DNA from: Paractinoplanes durhamensis
Lineage (GTDB): Bacteria; Actinomycetota; Actinomycetes; Mycobacteriales; Micromonosporaceae
Length of the DNA stretch: 64,000 nucleotides
Direction of reading: 5' to 3'
Assembly: GCF_016862175.1 (NCBI RefSeq)
Contig: NZ_BOML01000043.1
Coordinates: forward strand, 1 to 64,000
Under the pieces are notes generated by a model. It had not been told where the DNA came from, did not search any database, and saw only the letters and a program-made list of their open reading frames with translations. How positions within the stretch are numbered: position 1 is the stretch's first letter; every line of letters begins with the position of its first letter. The translations under genes and the position numbers were made by a program. Below, in pieces: positions 25,810-33,926 of the stretch.

Positions 25810-25853
25810 TGTCAGTCTACTGACATGCACTAAGGTATGTCAGAATACTGACA
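25810..25853. promoter_or_regulatory. Tandem MarR-type operators
   Basis: TGTCAGTCTACTGACA (25810-25825, perfect 7-bp arms) and TGTCAGAATACTGACA (25838-25853, one mismatch) have centres 28 bp apart. They lie between the divergent VOC and MarR genes, and the second touches the MarR start codon. Confidence 0.75.
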
Positions 25854-26311
25854 TGATGCAAGGTGATGGCGTCGTCGATCTGGCAACTTCCCTCGGCTAC
25901 CTGCTCAAAGAGGCGTCGAGCGCCCTTCGCCTGGCCATGGAGGCGGTGCTGCGGCCGCTCGGGATGACCGTCACGCACTACTCCTGCCTCGAACTGCTGG
26001 CGCAACGCCCGGGGCTGTCCAACTCCGAGCTCGCGCGCGGAGCGTTCGTGACGAGGCAGTCGATGAACGTGTTGCTCCAGGCCCTGGAACGCGACGGCTA
26101 CGTGACCAGGCCGGCCGAGGCGCCGGTCGGCAAGGCGCTGCCCACGCGGCTCACCCCGCTCGGCCGGCGAAGCCTCGCGACGGCGTCGGCCGCGGTCCGG
26201 GCGGTCGAGGTCCGGATGCTGAGCGGGATGACCGAGGCCGAGCAGTCGGCCGCGCATACCAGCCTGCAGAGCATGATCCGTTCCCTGAGGGGCGCGGACG
26301 AGGGCAGGTGA
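25853..26311 (+). CDS. MarR-family regulator
   Basis: 152 aa from ATG 25853 (ATG 25856 is an alternative). The winged helix is in about residues 30-105, with LELLAQRPGLSNSELARGAFVTRQSMNVLLQALERDGYV. No ribosome binding site is possible inside the operator, so the transcript is probably leaderless. Binding to the two sites would block both this gene and the divergent VOC gene; ligand unknown. Confidence 0.85.
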   Translation: MMQGDGVVDLATSLGYLLKEASSALRLAMEAVLRPLGMTVTHYSCLELLAQRPGLSNSELARGAFVTRQSMNVLLQALERDGYVTRPAEAPVGKALPTRLTPLGRRSLATASAAVRAVEVRMLSGMTEAEQSAAHTSLQSMIRSLRGADEGR

Positions 26312-26395
26312 GTGGTTCGCGGCACGCCGACGACCCAAATCACCCGCCCAGCGGAGCGGCGCGTCTATGTGCGCAGAGCAAGTGGTCGAAACCTT

Positions 26396-29236
26396 CTACG
26401 GGGCGGCCTTGGCGTACACCTCGATCTCGCTGGCCGTGATGTAGCCGGATGGGCGGGCTGTCATCACTATGCGGACAGCCGAAGCGCGGGCGGTGACCGT
26501 CAGTGGCACGTCGATCGTCGGGGTGCCGGTCTCGGGCACGGTGATCTCGGGGCTTGCGTCCTGCCATGTGCCGTCGGCGGTCAGGATCTGCGCGCGCAGA
26601 CTGGCCGGGAAGCTGACGTTGGTGCCGTCGCGGTAGAAGTACGTGACCACGCGGGTCAGGTCGCGTGCGGCGGGCAAGGTTGCGGTGAGCGTGTCGGCCG
26701 GGTTCTTGGTGCCGGAGCGCCAGTTCGACCAGGCCTTCTCCGTGCGGTTGCCGTTGCGCAGGCCGGCGGGGGAGTAGCCGCTCTCCGTGTAGGTCGCGGT
26801 CATCGTCACGCCCTCGTCCAGGGCCGCGTTCACCTCGATCGGCTCCACCACCGTCACGATCGCCGTCGCCGGCAGCGTGCTCCCGTCCACCACGGTCGCG
26901 GTGCCGCGCACGGTCACCGTGCCCACCTGGTCGAAGGTGCCGGCCTCCCAGGTCACCGGCAGGGCGGCGCGGCCGCCGTGCCGGCCGATTCCGGTCACGG
27001 TGAGCGGGAGACTCGGGCTTCCTCCGGTGTACGTCGTGACGCGGGCCGGCGCCGTCGCGACAAAGGTGTCCACGGTTACCTTGGCGCTCGCCGGGTGCGT
27101 GCCGCCGAGCGGATCGGTGGCCGAGCCCCTCACCACCACCGTGCCGGGACGGCGCCACGCGGACGCCGGCGGCATGGTCCAGGTGACCGGGAGGGTGCCG
27201 CGGGCGCCGTTGCGGTAGATCGGGGTGACCGTGGCCGGCAGGGTCGGGGCCAGGCGCGGAACCGTGTAGGTGATCGCGGGCGTCGTGCGCAGGACGGTCT
27301 CGTCGATGACGGTCCAGCGCTGGTTGGCGCCCGACGTCGGGGTGTAGGTGCCGACCGGGCTGCCGTCGGCGGTCGCCTGCCCGGTCACGTCGACCAGGGT
27401 GCCGCTGCCCGCGTTGATGAGCGTCCAGCTGCCGTCGCCGGTGGTCGACATCCTCCACTCGGCGAAGGTGCCGTCCGCGGCCGTGCCGTCGGTGACCAGC
27501 GCCCCGGAGCGCACGGCCAGGCGGGTGCCGGTGGCGGCGTTGGTCACGGTGCCGCGGCCGTCGATCGTCCAGAGCTGGGCAGCGCTCGCCGGATCGGTCG
27601 TGCGCAGCACCGCACCGTCGGTCAGCGATCGGCCGCTCGCCACGCCCTGCAGGCGGTAGACGTGGCCGGGCTGCACGAGCGCAACGTTGCGGGCCACCCC
27701 GGAGACGCCGGCGATCTCGAAGGTGGTGACCGAGCGAGCGGGGACGGTCAGCGTGGCCGAGCGGCCGCTGACCCGGACCGGTGTGCCCTTGACCAGGGCG
27801 CCGACCGCACTCGACACGATCGGCGTCACGGTGGCGCCGGGGCGGATCCGGCCGAAGCCGGACAGGTCGAGGGTGACCGCCTGGTCGTCGGTGCCGCTGT
27901 TGGCGTGCACGACCGTCGCCGACGACGCGCGGACCGCCGCCACACTGGCCGTGTCGTCGACCTTGACCAGGTGGTCGCCGGGGCGGATGTAGTGGGTGAA
28001 GTTCCGGATCGTGTCGAACTTCGTGTTCGTGCGGATCGGGCAGGTCTCGGCGGTGGCGTCGGCGGCGCAGTTGAACGGGATGTGGATCTCGCCCCAGTTG
28101 CCGCCGCCGGCCTGCTGCGGGATCGCGTCCTCGATCGGCTGCCACAGCACCCACGCCGACGGTTCGAGCTCGCGCAGGTCGTCGATGATCCGGCCGGCCA
28201 TGCCGAGGCCCGGGCCCATCCCGGTGTAGTCGGTGGTGCCGGTGCCGAAGTCGCCCTCGACCTCGCTCATCCACAGTGGCTTGCCGGCCGCCTTGGCCGC
28301 GTCCCGCACGCTGGTCCGCCGGCCGGTGCCGTAGGTGTGCACGTTCATCCGGTCGACGGCGGCCCGGGCCGCCGCGTCGTAGCCGGCCCAGTCGGTCATG
28401 AAGGTGCCGGGGTTGGTCTCGTCCGGGGCGGACACCCTGGTGGTGGAGCCGGCGAGCGCGCGGTCCAGCGCCTTGACCACGGTCGCCTGCAGGGCCGGGC
28501 TCGCGTGGGCGCCCTCCTGACGGCCGCCGGTGGGCTGACCGTCGGCGCCCAGCGTCGTACCCCAGTAATTGGTGTTGGGTTCGTTCAAGGGGTTGATCGT
28601 GTCGAAGTGGATGCCGTGCGCCTGCTCCAGGTGGGCGGCGACCCTGGTCAGGTAGGTCGCGAAGGCGTCGACCCGGTCGGTGCGGATCTGGTCGGTGGTG
28701 GCGCTGAAGCCGCCGGAGACGTAACCGCTGACCGTCTGGAAGTAGGGCGGCGAGTTGCTGAACGCCTCCCACGTGGTGATCCGGTCCTTGATCTGGTCGA
28801 CCCACCAGCGCTGGTTGGCGTCGGCGTCGAAGTTCCAGTCGGCCGGGTCGTCGGCGTCCCACCAGTCGGTGTCGTTGTGGGTCGTGCCGGGCGGCGCGTT
28901 CCAGAAGCCGGGCATGGTGGCGCCGACCTTCATGTAGTCGGTGCGCACGTCGGGCGCGTTGCCACCGCCGATGTTGTAGCGGGCGATGTTCAGGTTGAGG
29001 CCGTCCGCCCCGAACACAAGGTCGACCAGCCGCTGCCGGATCGGCTCGGGGTAGCCGCCGGTCGCATTCGCGAACCAGACCAGGCTCGTGCCCCAGCCCT
29101 CGAACGCCGGCTGCTGATAGGACGGATCGATGTGAACGCTCACCTTCGACACCGCGGCGGCGTGTGCGGGAGCGGCCTGGACGGTCAGTCCGGAGGTGAC
29201 GAGAGTAGCGGCGACGATCAAGCGAACGGCTCTCAT
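26396..29236 (-). CDS. Secreted GH30 glycosidase (endo-beta-1,6-galactanase type) with ricin-like and Ig-like modules
   Basis: 946 aa. The signal peptide ends at AHAAA (about residue 27). The GH30 catalytic domain covers about 30-515; the acid/base is Glu219 in NPLNEPN and the nucleophile Glu325 in WMSEV. A ricin-type beta-trefoil (about 520-650, with QLWTI and NQRWTV) follows, then two Ig-like bacterial domains (about 655-805) and a discoidin-like C-terminal module (about 810-946). The family comparison points to endo-beta-1,6-galactanase, acting on arabinogalactan side chains, but other GH30 activities cannot be excluded. The divergent GH43 gene is a natural partner. Confidence 0.87.
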   Translation of the reverse strand: MRAVRLIVAATLVTSGLTVQAAPAHAAAVSKVSVHIDPSYQQPAFEGWGTSLVWFANATGGYPEPIRQRLVDLVFGADGLNLNIARYNIGGGNAPDVRTDYMKVGATMPGFWNAPPGTTHNDTDWWDADDPADWNFDADANQRWWVDQIKDRITTWEAFSNSPPYFQTVSGYVSGGFSATTDQIRTDRVDAFATYLTRVAAHLEQAHGIHFDTINPLNEPNTNYWGTTLGADGQPTGGRQEGAHASPALQATVVKALDRALAGSTTRVSAPDETNPGTFMTDWAGYDAAARAAVDRMNVHTYGTGRRTSVRDAAKAAGKPLWMSEVEGDFGTGTTDYTGMGPGLGMAGRIIDDLRELEPSAWVLWQPIEDAIPQQAGGGNWGEIHIPFNCAADATAETCPIRTNTKFDTIRNFTHYIRPGDHLVKVDDTASVAAVRASSATVVHANSGTDDQAVTLDLSGFGRIRPGATVTPIVSSAVGALVKGTPVRVSGRSATLTVPARSVTTFEIAGVSGVARNVALVQPGHVYRLQGVASGRSLTDGAVLRTTDPASAAQLWTIDGRGTVTNAATGTRLAVRSGALVTDGTAADGTFAEWRMSTTGDGSWTLINAGSGTLVDVTGQATADGSPVGTYTPTSGANQRWTVIDETVLRTTPAITYTVPRLAPTLPATVTPIYRNGARGTLPVTWTMPPASAWRRPGTVVVRGSATDPLGGTHPASAKVTVDTFVATAPARVTTYTGGSPSLPLTVTGIGRHGGRAALPVTWEAGTFDQVGTVTVRGTATVVDGSTLPATAIVTVVEPIEVNAALDEGVTMTATYTESGYSPAGLRNGNRTEKAWSNWRSGTKNPADTLTATLPAARDLTRVVTYFYRDGTNVSFPASLRAQILTADGTWQDASPEITVPETGTPTIDVPLTVTARASAVRIVMTARPSGYITASEIEVYAKAAP

Positions 29237-29301
29237 CGCGACAGCATAGATGGAAATGAGTTGATGTCCTTGACTCCGGCCGGAAATCCCCCGGACACTG
29301 C

Positions 29302-29313
29302 GTGAACGTTAAC
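29302..29313. promoter_or_regulatory. Possible LacI-type operator between GH30 and GH43 genes
   Basis: GTGAACGTTAAC is an imperfect palindrome (GTnAACGTTnAC) in the divergent control region. Sugar-responsive LacI regulators of glycosidase genes bind sites of this kind. Confidence 0.35.
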
Positions 29314-29350
29314 AACTGGCCGGGCCCTGAGCCCGAGGGAGGCGCTCACC

Positions 29351-30214
29351 TTGGCCGAAGGCACCGATCCCGCCGCCGTGGCACCCGCCGGTCTCAACGC
29401 CGACCCGAACCTGACCGTCTTCGACGGGGTCTACTGGCTCTACCCGACCACCGACGGCTTCGCGGGCTGGTGCGGGACGCAGTTCCACGCGTTCAGCTCG
29501 ACCGACCTGGTCAACTGGACCGACCACGGGGTGATCCTCGACCTCGGGCCGGACGTCAGCTGGGCCGACTCACGGGCCTGGGCGCCGACGATCACCGCGC
29601 ACGACGGGACGTACTACTTCTACTTCTGCGCCGACGCCAGCATCGGGGTGGCGGTCGCGGACAACCCCGCCGGGCCGTTCCGGGACGTCCTCGGTAAACC
29701 GCTGGTCGCGGCCGGCTCGTTCGCCGGGCAGGCGATCGACCCGGCCACCTTCACCGACGACGACGGGACGACCTATCTGTACTGGGGGCAGGGTCACGCG
29801 TACGTCGTACCGCTGAATGCTGATCTTGTGTCTTTTGATCGGGCCAAGGTCAAGGAGATCACGCCGGCCGGGTACAACGAGGCGCCGTTCGTGGTGAAGC
29901 GCAACGGCACCTACTACTTCATGTGGTCGCAGAACGACACCCGCAGCGCCGACTACCAGGTTGCCTACGCGACCGCGCCGACCCCGACCGGCCCGTTCAC
30001 CCCGCACGGCCTGATCCTGAGCAAGGACCTCGAGCGGGGCATTCTCGGCACCGGTCACCACTCGGTGGTGCAGGCGCCGGGGACCGACGAGTGGTACATC
30101 GCCTATCACCGCTTCGCCGTCCCCGGCGGGGACGGCACCCACCGGGAGACGGCGATCGACCGCCTGCGGTTCACCGCAGGCGGTCTGATCGAGCCGGTTC
30201 ATCCGAAGTTGTAG
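29351..30214 (+). CDS. Cytoplasmic GH43 family glycosidase
   Basis: 287 aa from TTG 29351, preceded by GAGGGAGG; an in-frame stop lies upstream and no ATG or GTG start offers more. The five-blade GH43 pattern gives Asp18 (ADPN, base), Asp130 (AIDPATF, pKa modulator) and Glu177 (NEAPF, acid). No signal peptide is present, so it would act on imported oligosaccharides. Alpha-arabinofuranosidase, beta-xylosidase or exo-galactanase are all possible. It is divergent from the secreted GH30 and probably co-regulated. Its 3' end overlaps the convergent gene by 16 bp. Confidence 0.85.
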   Translation: MAEGTDPAAVAPAGLNADPNLTVFDGVYWLYPTTDGFAGWCGTQFHAFSSTDLVNWTDHGVILDLGPDVSWADSRAWAPTITAHDGTYYFYFCADASIGVAVADNPAGPFRDVLGKPLVAAGSFAGQAIDPATFTDDDGTTYLYWGQGHAYVVPLNADLVSFDRAKVKEITPAGYNEAPFVVKRNGTYYFMWSQNDTRSADYQVAYATAPTPTGPFTPHGLILSKDLERGILGTGHHSVVQAPGTDEWYIAYHRFAVPGGDGTHRETAIDRLRFTAGGLIEPVHPKL

Positions 30215-31179
30215 TTGCCCGTGCCGGGGACCTTCGACGGGAGGCCCCGGCGCGACTGCTCGCCGCGCAGGATCACCTTGACGATGTCGTAGAGCGTGCC
30301 CAGCGCCACCGCGATGATCGCGCCCACCGTGAACCAGTGCTTGACGTCGCCGCCGTTGAGGTCGGCGAAGTGGTGGTACTCGGGGTTGAAGAAGCGGTCG
30401 GAGGCCAGCAGCCAGATCAGCGGCACCGCGAAGAGCAACTGCTGCACGGCGTTGACCACCGACACCGTGCGGTCGTAGGAGCGGCGGCGGAACAGCCAGA
30501 TCTGGTAGCCGGCCCCGATCACGAGGGCCACGATCATGTACGGCCACCAGAAGGACCAGTTCGCCGGGTTGAGCACCGGCACCTCGTTGAGGCCGAAGTG
30601 CTGCCACAGCAGGGCCGCGGTCAGCAGGATCGGCCAGACCACGCCCGCCGCCACCTCGGTCTTCGGGACCGTGCTCGGCTCATACCTCGGCAGGTCCTTC
30701 AGCGTCCAGTCGAGCCGCAGGCCGGTGCGGCCGGGACCGGCCCCGGTCCGCTCCAGGACCACGAACACCGCGGTCGTCCAGAAGGCCATCTGAATGCCCA
30801 CGTTGAGGATGGCGGTGACCGCGCCGCCGATCACCTTGCCGATGTCGGGGTCGTCGAACAGCTGGACGACCACGCCGATGATCACCACGATCGGGAGCAC
30901 GGCCGCCAGCATCAGGGTCAGCAGCCGCCGCCACGCCGGGTAGAACTCCGGCCCGATCAGCACATTGGACCGTCCCGAATACTGATCGGCGAGCCGATCC
31001 GGGTCGCCCAGTTCGGTCAGCGTGCCCTCGACGGCGGTCTCCCGCTCCTCGCCGGCCTCGACACGGGCGTCGACCGCGTCCTCGATGCTGGCGCGCAGCT
31101 CCCGGTCGATGTCGCCGCGCTGCTGCTCCGGGATGCGGCGCAGGGCGGTGTAGACGTAGCGGTCGATGAGACTGGTCAT
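30199..31179 (-). CDS. Membrane protein with permease-prefix (HAAS-like) domain
   Basis: 326 aa from ATG 31179. The N-terminal 70 residues (SLIDRYVYTALRRIPEQQRGDIDRELRASIEDAV) are the short alpha-helical domain found in front of many PadR-linked membrane proteins. About six membrane helices follow. The start overlaps the stop of the PadR gene (ATGA). In such pairs the PadR protein controls the membrane protein, which may act as a sensor or in a transporter. No ATPase partner is adjacent. Confidence 0.82.
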   Translation of the reverse strand: MTSLIDRYVYTALRRIPEQQRGDIDRELRASIEDAVDARVEAGEERETAVEGTLTELGDPDRLADQYSGRSNVLIGPEFYPAWRRLLTLMLAAVLPIVVIIGVVVQLFDDPDIGKVIGGAVTAILNVGIQMAFWTTAVFVVLERTGAGPGRTGLRLDWTLKDLPRYEPSTVPKTEVAAGVVWPILLTAALLWQHFGLNEVPVLNPANWSFWWPYMIVALVIGAGYQIWLFRRRSYDRTVSVVNAVQQLLFAVPLIWLLASDRFFNPEYHHFADLNGGDVKHWFTVGAIIAVALGTLYDIVKVILRGEQSRRGLPSKVPGTGNYNFG

Positions 31180-31538
31180 TCTGCACTCCCCGTTTTGTCG
31201 TTGGCCGTGGTCTTTGCGATGTCGCCGATGGCGGAATCGATCCGGGTCCACTCCGACCGCAGGGTGTCGGCGATCGCGTCGCCCTGCTCGGTGGTCCGGT
31301 AGAACTTGCGCGGGCGGGCCTCGTCGGTGTTCCACTCGCTGGTCAGCAGCCCCTGCGCCTCGAGCCGGCGCAGCAGCGGATAGAGGGTGTTGGCCTCGAC
31401 CTCGAAGCCGGCCCGGCTCAGCGTCTCGAGCAGCGAATAGCCGTAACCGGGCGTCCGCAAGACGATGAGGCTGGCGACGACGACGGTGCCGCGGCGCAAC
31501 TCTTGCAGGTGCCCCGAGAGCGTCGCATCCATTGTCAT
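31176..31538 (-). CDS. PadR-family regulator
   Basis: 120 aa from ATG 31538; the longer frame to 31562 would use a GTG in the palindrome. The winged helix shows GTVVVASLIVLRTPGYGYSLLETLSRAG and NTLYPLLRRLEAQGLL, the PadR hallmark, followed by a short C-terminal helix (group 2 size). It is translationally coupled to the membrane protein gene and is likely self-repressing through the palindrome just upstream. Confidence 0.88.
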   Translation of the reverse strand: MTMDATLSGHLQELRRGTVVVASLIVLRTPGYGYSLLETLSRAGFEVEANTLYPLLRRLEAQGLLTSEWNTDEARPRKFYRTTEQGDAIADTLRSEWTRIDSAIGDIAKTTANDKTGSAE

Positions 31539-31548
31539 GCTCAACACG

Positions 31549-31569
31549 ATACTGTGCGACACACACTAT
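31549..31569. promoter_or_regulatory. Probable PadR operator
   Basis: ATACTGTG (31549-31556) and CACACTAT (31562-31569) form an inverted repeat with one mismatch and a 5-nt spacer, 11 bp upstream of the PadR start. Confidence 0.5.
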
Positions 31570-31668
31570 AGCAACCCACTACACCAATGTGTCGCTGCCG
31601 CCCTGGTCGGGCGGGCGGGGGTCGTAGGCTTGGCCGGACTGAACCGAGTGATGGATGGGGAGTGCGCG

Positions 31669-32169
31669 ATGGCCACGGAGAAGGCGGTTCTGGCCGGCGG
31701 CTGTTTCTGGGGGATGCAGGATCTGATCCGGCGGCGGCCCGGAGTTGTCGCCACGCGGGTCGGCTACACCGGGGGGAACGTCGACAACGCGACCTACTAC
31801 CACCATGAGGGTCACGCCGAGGCCATCGAGATCACCTTCGACCCGGCCGTGACGTCCTACCGGGATCTGCTCGAGTTCTTCTTCCAGATCCATGACCCGA
31901 CCACGGTCAACCGGCAGGGCAACGACATCGGGACCAGCTACCGGTCGGCGATCTTCTACGAGACCGACGAGCAGAAGCGGGTCGCCGAGGACACCATCGC
32001 CGACGTCGAGGCGTCGGGGCTGTGGCCGGGCAAGGTGGTCACCGAGGTGACCGCGGCCGGGGCGTTCTGGGAGGCCGAGCCGGAGCACCAGGACTACCTG
32101 GAGCGCATCCCGGACGGCTACACCTGCCACTTCCCGCGGCCGGGCTGGAAGCTCCCGCGCCGGGCCTGA
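31669..32169 (+). CDS. msrA: Peptide-methionine (S)-S-oxide reductase
   Basis: 166 aa from ATG 31669, with GGGGAG upstream. The active-site motif GCFWG places the catalytic Cys at residue 12. HAEAIEITFDP, QGNDIGTSYRSAI and FWEAEPEHQDYL are family motifs. It repairs oxidised methionine using thioredoxin. There is no resolving Cys pair at the C-terminus; the only later Cys is in YTCHF near residue 152. It overlaps the convergent TetR gene by 52 bp, an unusually deep overlap. Confidence 0.95.
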   Translation: MATEKAVLAGGCFWGMQDLIRRRPGVVATRVGYTGGNVDNATYYHHEGHAEAIEITFDPAVTSYRDLLEFFFQIHDPTTVNRQGNDIGTSYRSAIFYETDEQKRVAEDTIADVEASGLWPGKVVTEVTAAGAFWEAEPEHQDYLERIPDGYTCHFPRPGWKLPRRA

Positions 32170-32723
32170 CCGCTGAAGCGTTGCAGCAGCAGGGCGAGCC
32201 GCCGGTCGTGATCCTCCCGGCGCAGGCGGCCGCCCCGCATCAGCGTCATCAAGCCGTGCAGGCTTGCCCAGAACACCTCGGTCTGCGCGTCGAGGTCCTC
32301 GTCGCCGTTCGTGGCCCGGAGCGCCTCGCGCAGCTCGCCGAACCCGGCCTGCAGTGGGGCCGGCGTCTCCGTGCTGGCGAAGGTCAGGTCGACGGCGCTG
32401 GTGAACATGGTTTCGTACAGCACCGGGCGGGTCTCCGCGAACCGCGTGTAAGCGGTCGCCACCTCGGCCAGTCCGGCTTCGGTCCGGGCCGCCCGCAGCT
32501 CGGCGGCCAGCTCGGCGAAGCCGTCGATCGCCACCGCCGCCATGATGGCGTCCTTGCCCTTGAAGTGGCTGTAGAGCACCGGCTGGCTGTACTCGATCCG
32601 CTCGGCGAGACGGCGCGTCGTGACGGCGTCCCAGCCCTCGGCCTCGGCGATCTCCCGGGCCGCGTCGATGATCCGCCGTTCCCGGTCCTCGCGTTCGCGC
32701 TCGCGGCGCTCTCGAACAGTCAT
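32118..32723 (-). CDS. TetR-family regulator
   Basis: 201 aa. The N-terminus is highly charged (RERREREREDRERR). The helix-turn-helix is at about 38-60 (TTRRLAERIEYSQPVLYSHF) and the C-terminal half fits the WHG-type TetR ligand domain. It is divergent from the small membrane protein gene at 32811. Two matching CTAG-N5-CTAG sites lie between them. Confidence 0.85.
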   Translation of the reverse strand: MTVRERREREREDRERRIIDAAREIAEAEGWDAVTTRRLAERIEYSQPVLYSHFKGKDAIMAAVAIDGFAELAAELRAARTEAGLAEVATAYTRFAETRPVLYETMFTSAVDLTFASTETPAPLQAGFGELREALRATNGDEDLDAQTEVFWASLHGLMTLMRGGRLRREDHDRRLALLLQRFSGQARRGSFQPGRGKWQV

Positions 32724-32732
32724 GGCAGGAAT

Positions 32733-32796
32733 TCTAGCGGCACTAGATGTGCTGTCGACGATCTGCTAGCGTCGATTCAAATCCTAGCGCTGCTAG
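32733..32796. promoter_or_regulatory. Pair of CTAG-N5-CTAG operators
   Basis: TCTAGCGGCACTAGA (32733-32747) and CTAGCGCTGCTAG (32784-32796) share CTAG-N5-CTAG. CTAG is rare in GC-rich bacteria, so four copies in 64 bp are notable. They flank the shared promoter region of the TetR and membrane protein genes. Confidence 0.65.
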
Positions 32797-32810
32797 AAAT
32801 GGGAGTCGTC

Positions 32811-33182
32811 ATGCTCACTGCCTTCGCCTACGGGCTCGCCATCGTGCTCGACCTCTTCATCGCCTTCATCGGCTTCCGGTTCCTGCTGGTCCCGCAAGCT
32901 GCCGCGGCGGGCTACGGCGTGCCGGTCGCCGCGGGGGAGGGGGCCGCCTACCTGTCGGTCAAGGGTGTCCGCGACCTCACCTACGGGCTGGTCGGGCTGG
33001 CCCTGCTCGCCTTCGTCGGCACGCAGGCCGAGGCGTGGTTCATGCTCGTGGTCGCGCTCGCGCCGTTCGGCGACACGCTGATCGTCCTGCGCAACGGCGG
33101 CTCCAGGGCGACCGCCTTCGGCATCCACTTCGCCACCGCGATCGTCGTGCTGATCAGCGCCGCCCTACTTTTTGCCGCCTGA
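32811..33182 (+). CDS. Small four-helix membrane protein (DUF4267-like)
   Basis: 123 aa from ATG 32811. Four membrane helices span almost the whole length (AYGLAIVLDLFIAFIGF, LTYGLVGLALLAFVG, AWFMLVVALAPFGD, FGIHFATAIVVLISAALLF). A conserved-looking SVKGVRDLTYG loop sits between helices 1 and 2. The length and pattern fit DUF4267. It is the probable target of the divergent TetR. Function unknown. Confidence 0.75.
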   Translation: MLTAFAYGLAIVLDLFIAFIGFRFLLVPQAAAAGYGVPVAAGEGAAYLSVKGVRDLTYGLVGLALLAFVGTQAEAWFMLVVALAPFGDTLIVLRNGGSRATAFGIHFATAIVVLISAALLFAA

Positions 33183-33836
33183 GACGATGCGCGCGTCGTA
33201 CCGCTTGATCGCCTTGAAGCCCTCCCGCGACAGCGTCTGCAGGCGGCTTCGCCAGAACGCCCAGCGGGGGACGCTGAAGCCGGGCTCGGTCACGCCGGCC
33301 TGCGCCGCCAGTTCGCCCAGGCGGGCGGCGTAGGTGCGGCCGTGGATCGCGGCGCCGGCCAGCCGATCGCCGGCCTGGGTGAACCATTCGACGGCGGCCG
33401 GGAGATTCTCGGCGGGGCCCTCGAAGGTCTCCAGCGCCGAGCTGATCGTCCACAGGCCCAGCAGCAGCGCGTCGTGCGTGCCGGCCGCGGTCAGCCGGGC
33501 GGCGAACGAGTTCAGCGCGGTCCACTCGGCCTGCGGGCGGCCGCCGTTCCACTCCTCGCGCAACTGAGCGCCGAGAACCGGCAAATCAGTAAAAACCCGA
33601 AGCTCCCATACGCGTACGCCGGAAAGCTCCTGACCCTGCACCGCCGCGACCAATGCACTCAGCCGGGCCAGCTCCTGGTCGCTCTTCGCCTCGGCGGCGA
33701 ACGATGTCACCGTCTGCCAGGCCGCCCAGAGCAGCGCCTCGGGATCGTCAGCGCCGGCCAGCGGAGCGACGAACGCGTCGGCGTCGGCGGCCGCCACCGC
33801 CGATCGATAATGGCGCAGGGCTTCTTCGTACGTCAT
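33165..33836 (-). CDS. Hypothetical alpha-helical protein
   Basis: 223 aa from ATG 33836 (TYEEALRHYRSAV), preceded by GGGCGAG; ATG 33866 lacks a ribosome binding site. The sequence is predicted helical, rich in Ala, Leu and Trp, with no membrane segment, no Cys and no recognised motif. The C-terminus is basic (RSRLQTLSREGFKAIKRYDAR). It overlaps the convergent membrane protein gene by 18 bp. Confidence 0.65.
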   Translation of the reverse strand: MTYEEALRHYRSAVAAADADAFVAPLAGADDPEALLWAAWQTVTSFAAEAKSDQELARLSALVAAVQGQELSGVRVWELRVFTDLPVLGAQLREEWNGGRPQAEWTALNSFAARLTAAGTHDALLLGLWTISSALETFEGPAENLPAAVEWFTQAGDRLAGAAIHGRTYAARLGELAAQAGVTEPGFSVPRWAFWRSRLQTLSREGFKAIKRYDARIVSGGKK

Positions 33837-33926
33837 CCGATTCTCGCCCTTACCCTGCTCGAACATCCCGGCCCTAGCTTCACGGCATGACCGACCGCCG
33901 GACCGGGGGAGGTGTGGGGCTGATGC

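Noticed and set aside
26312..29305. 997-codon plus-strand frame
   Set aside because: It is antisense to the GH30 gene, which has clear catalytic motifs and a signal peptide. The frame has no domain and an Arg/Gly/Val-rich shadow composition.
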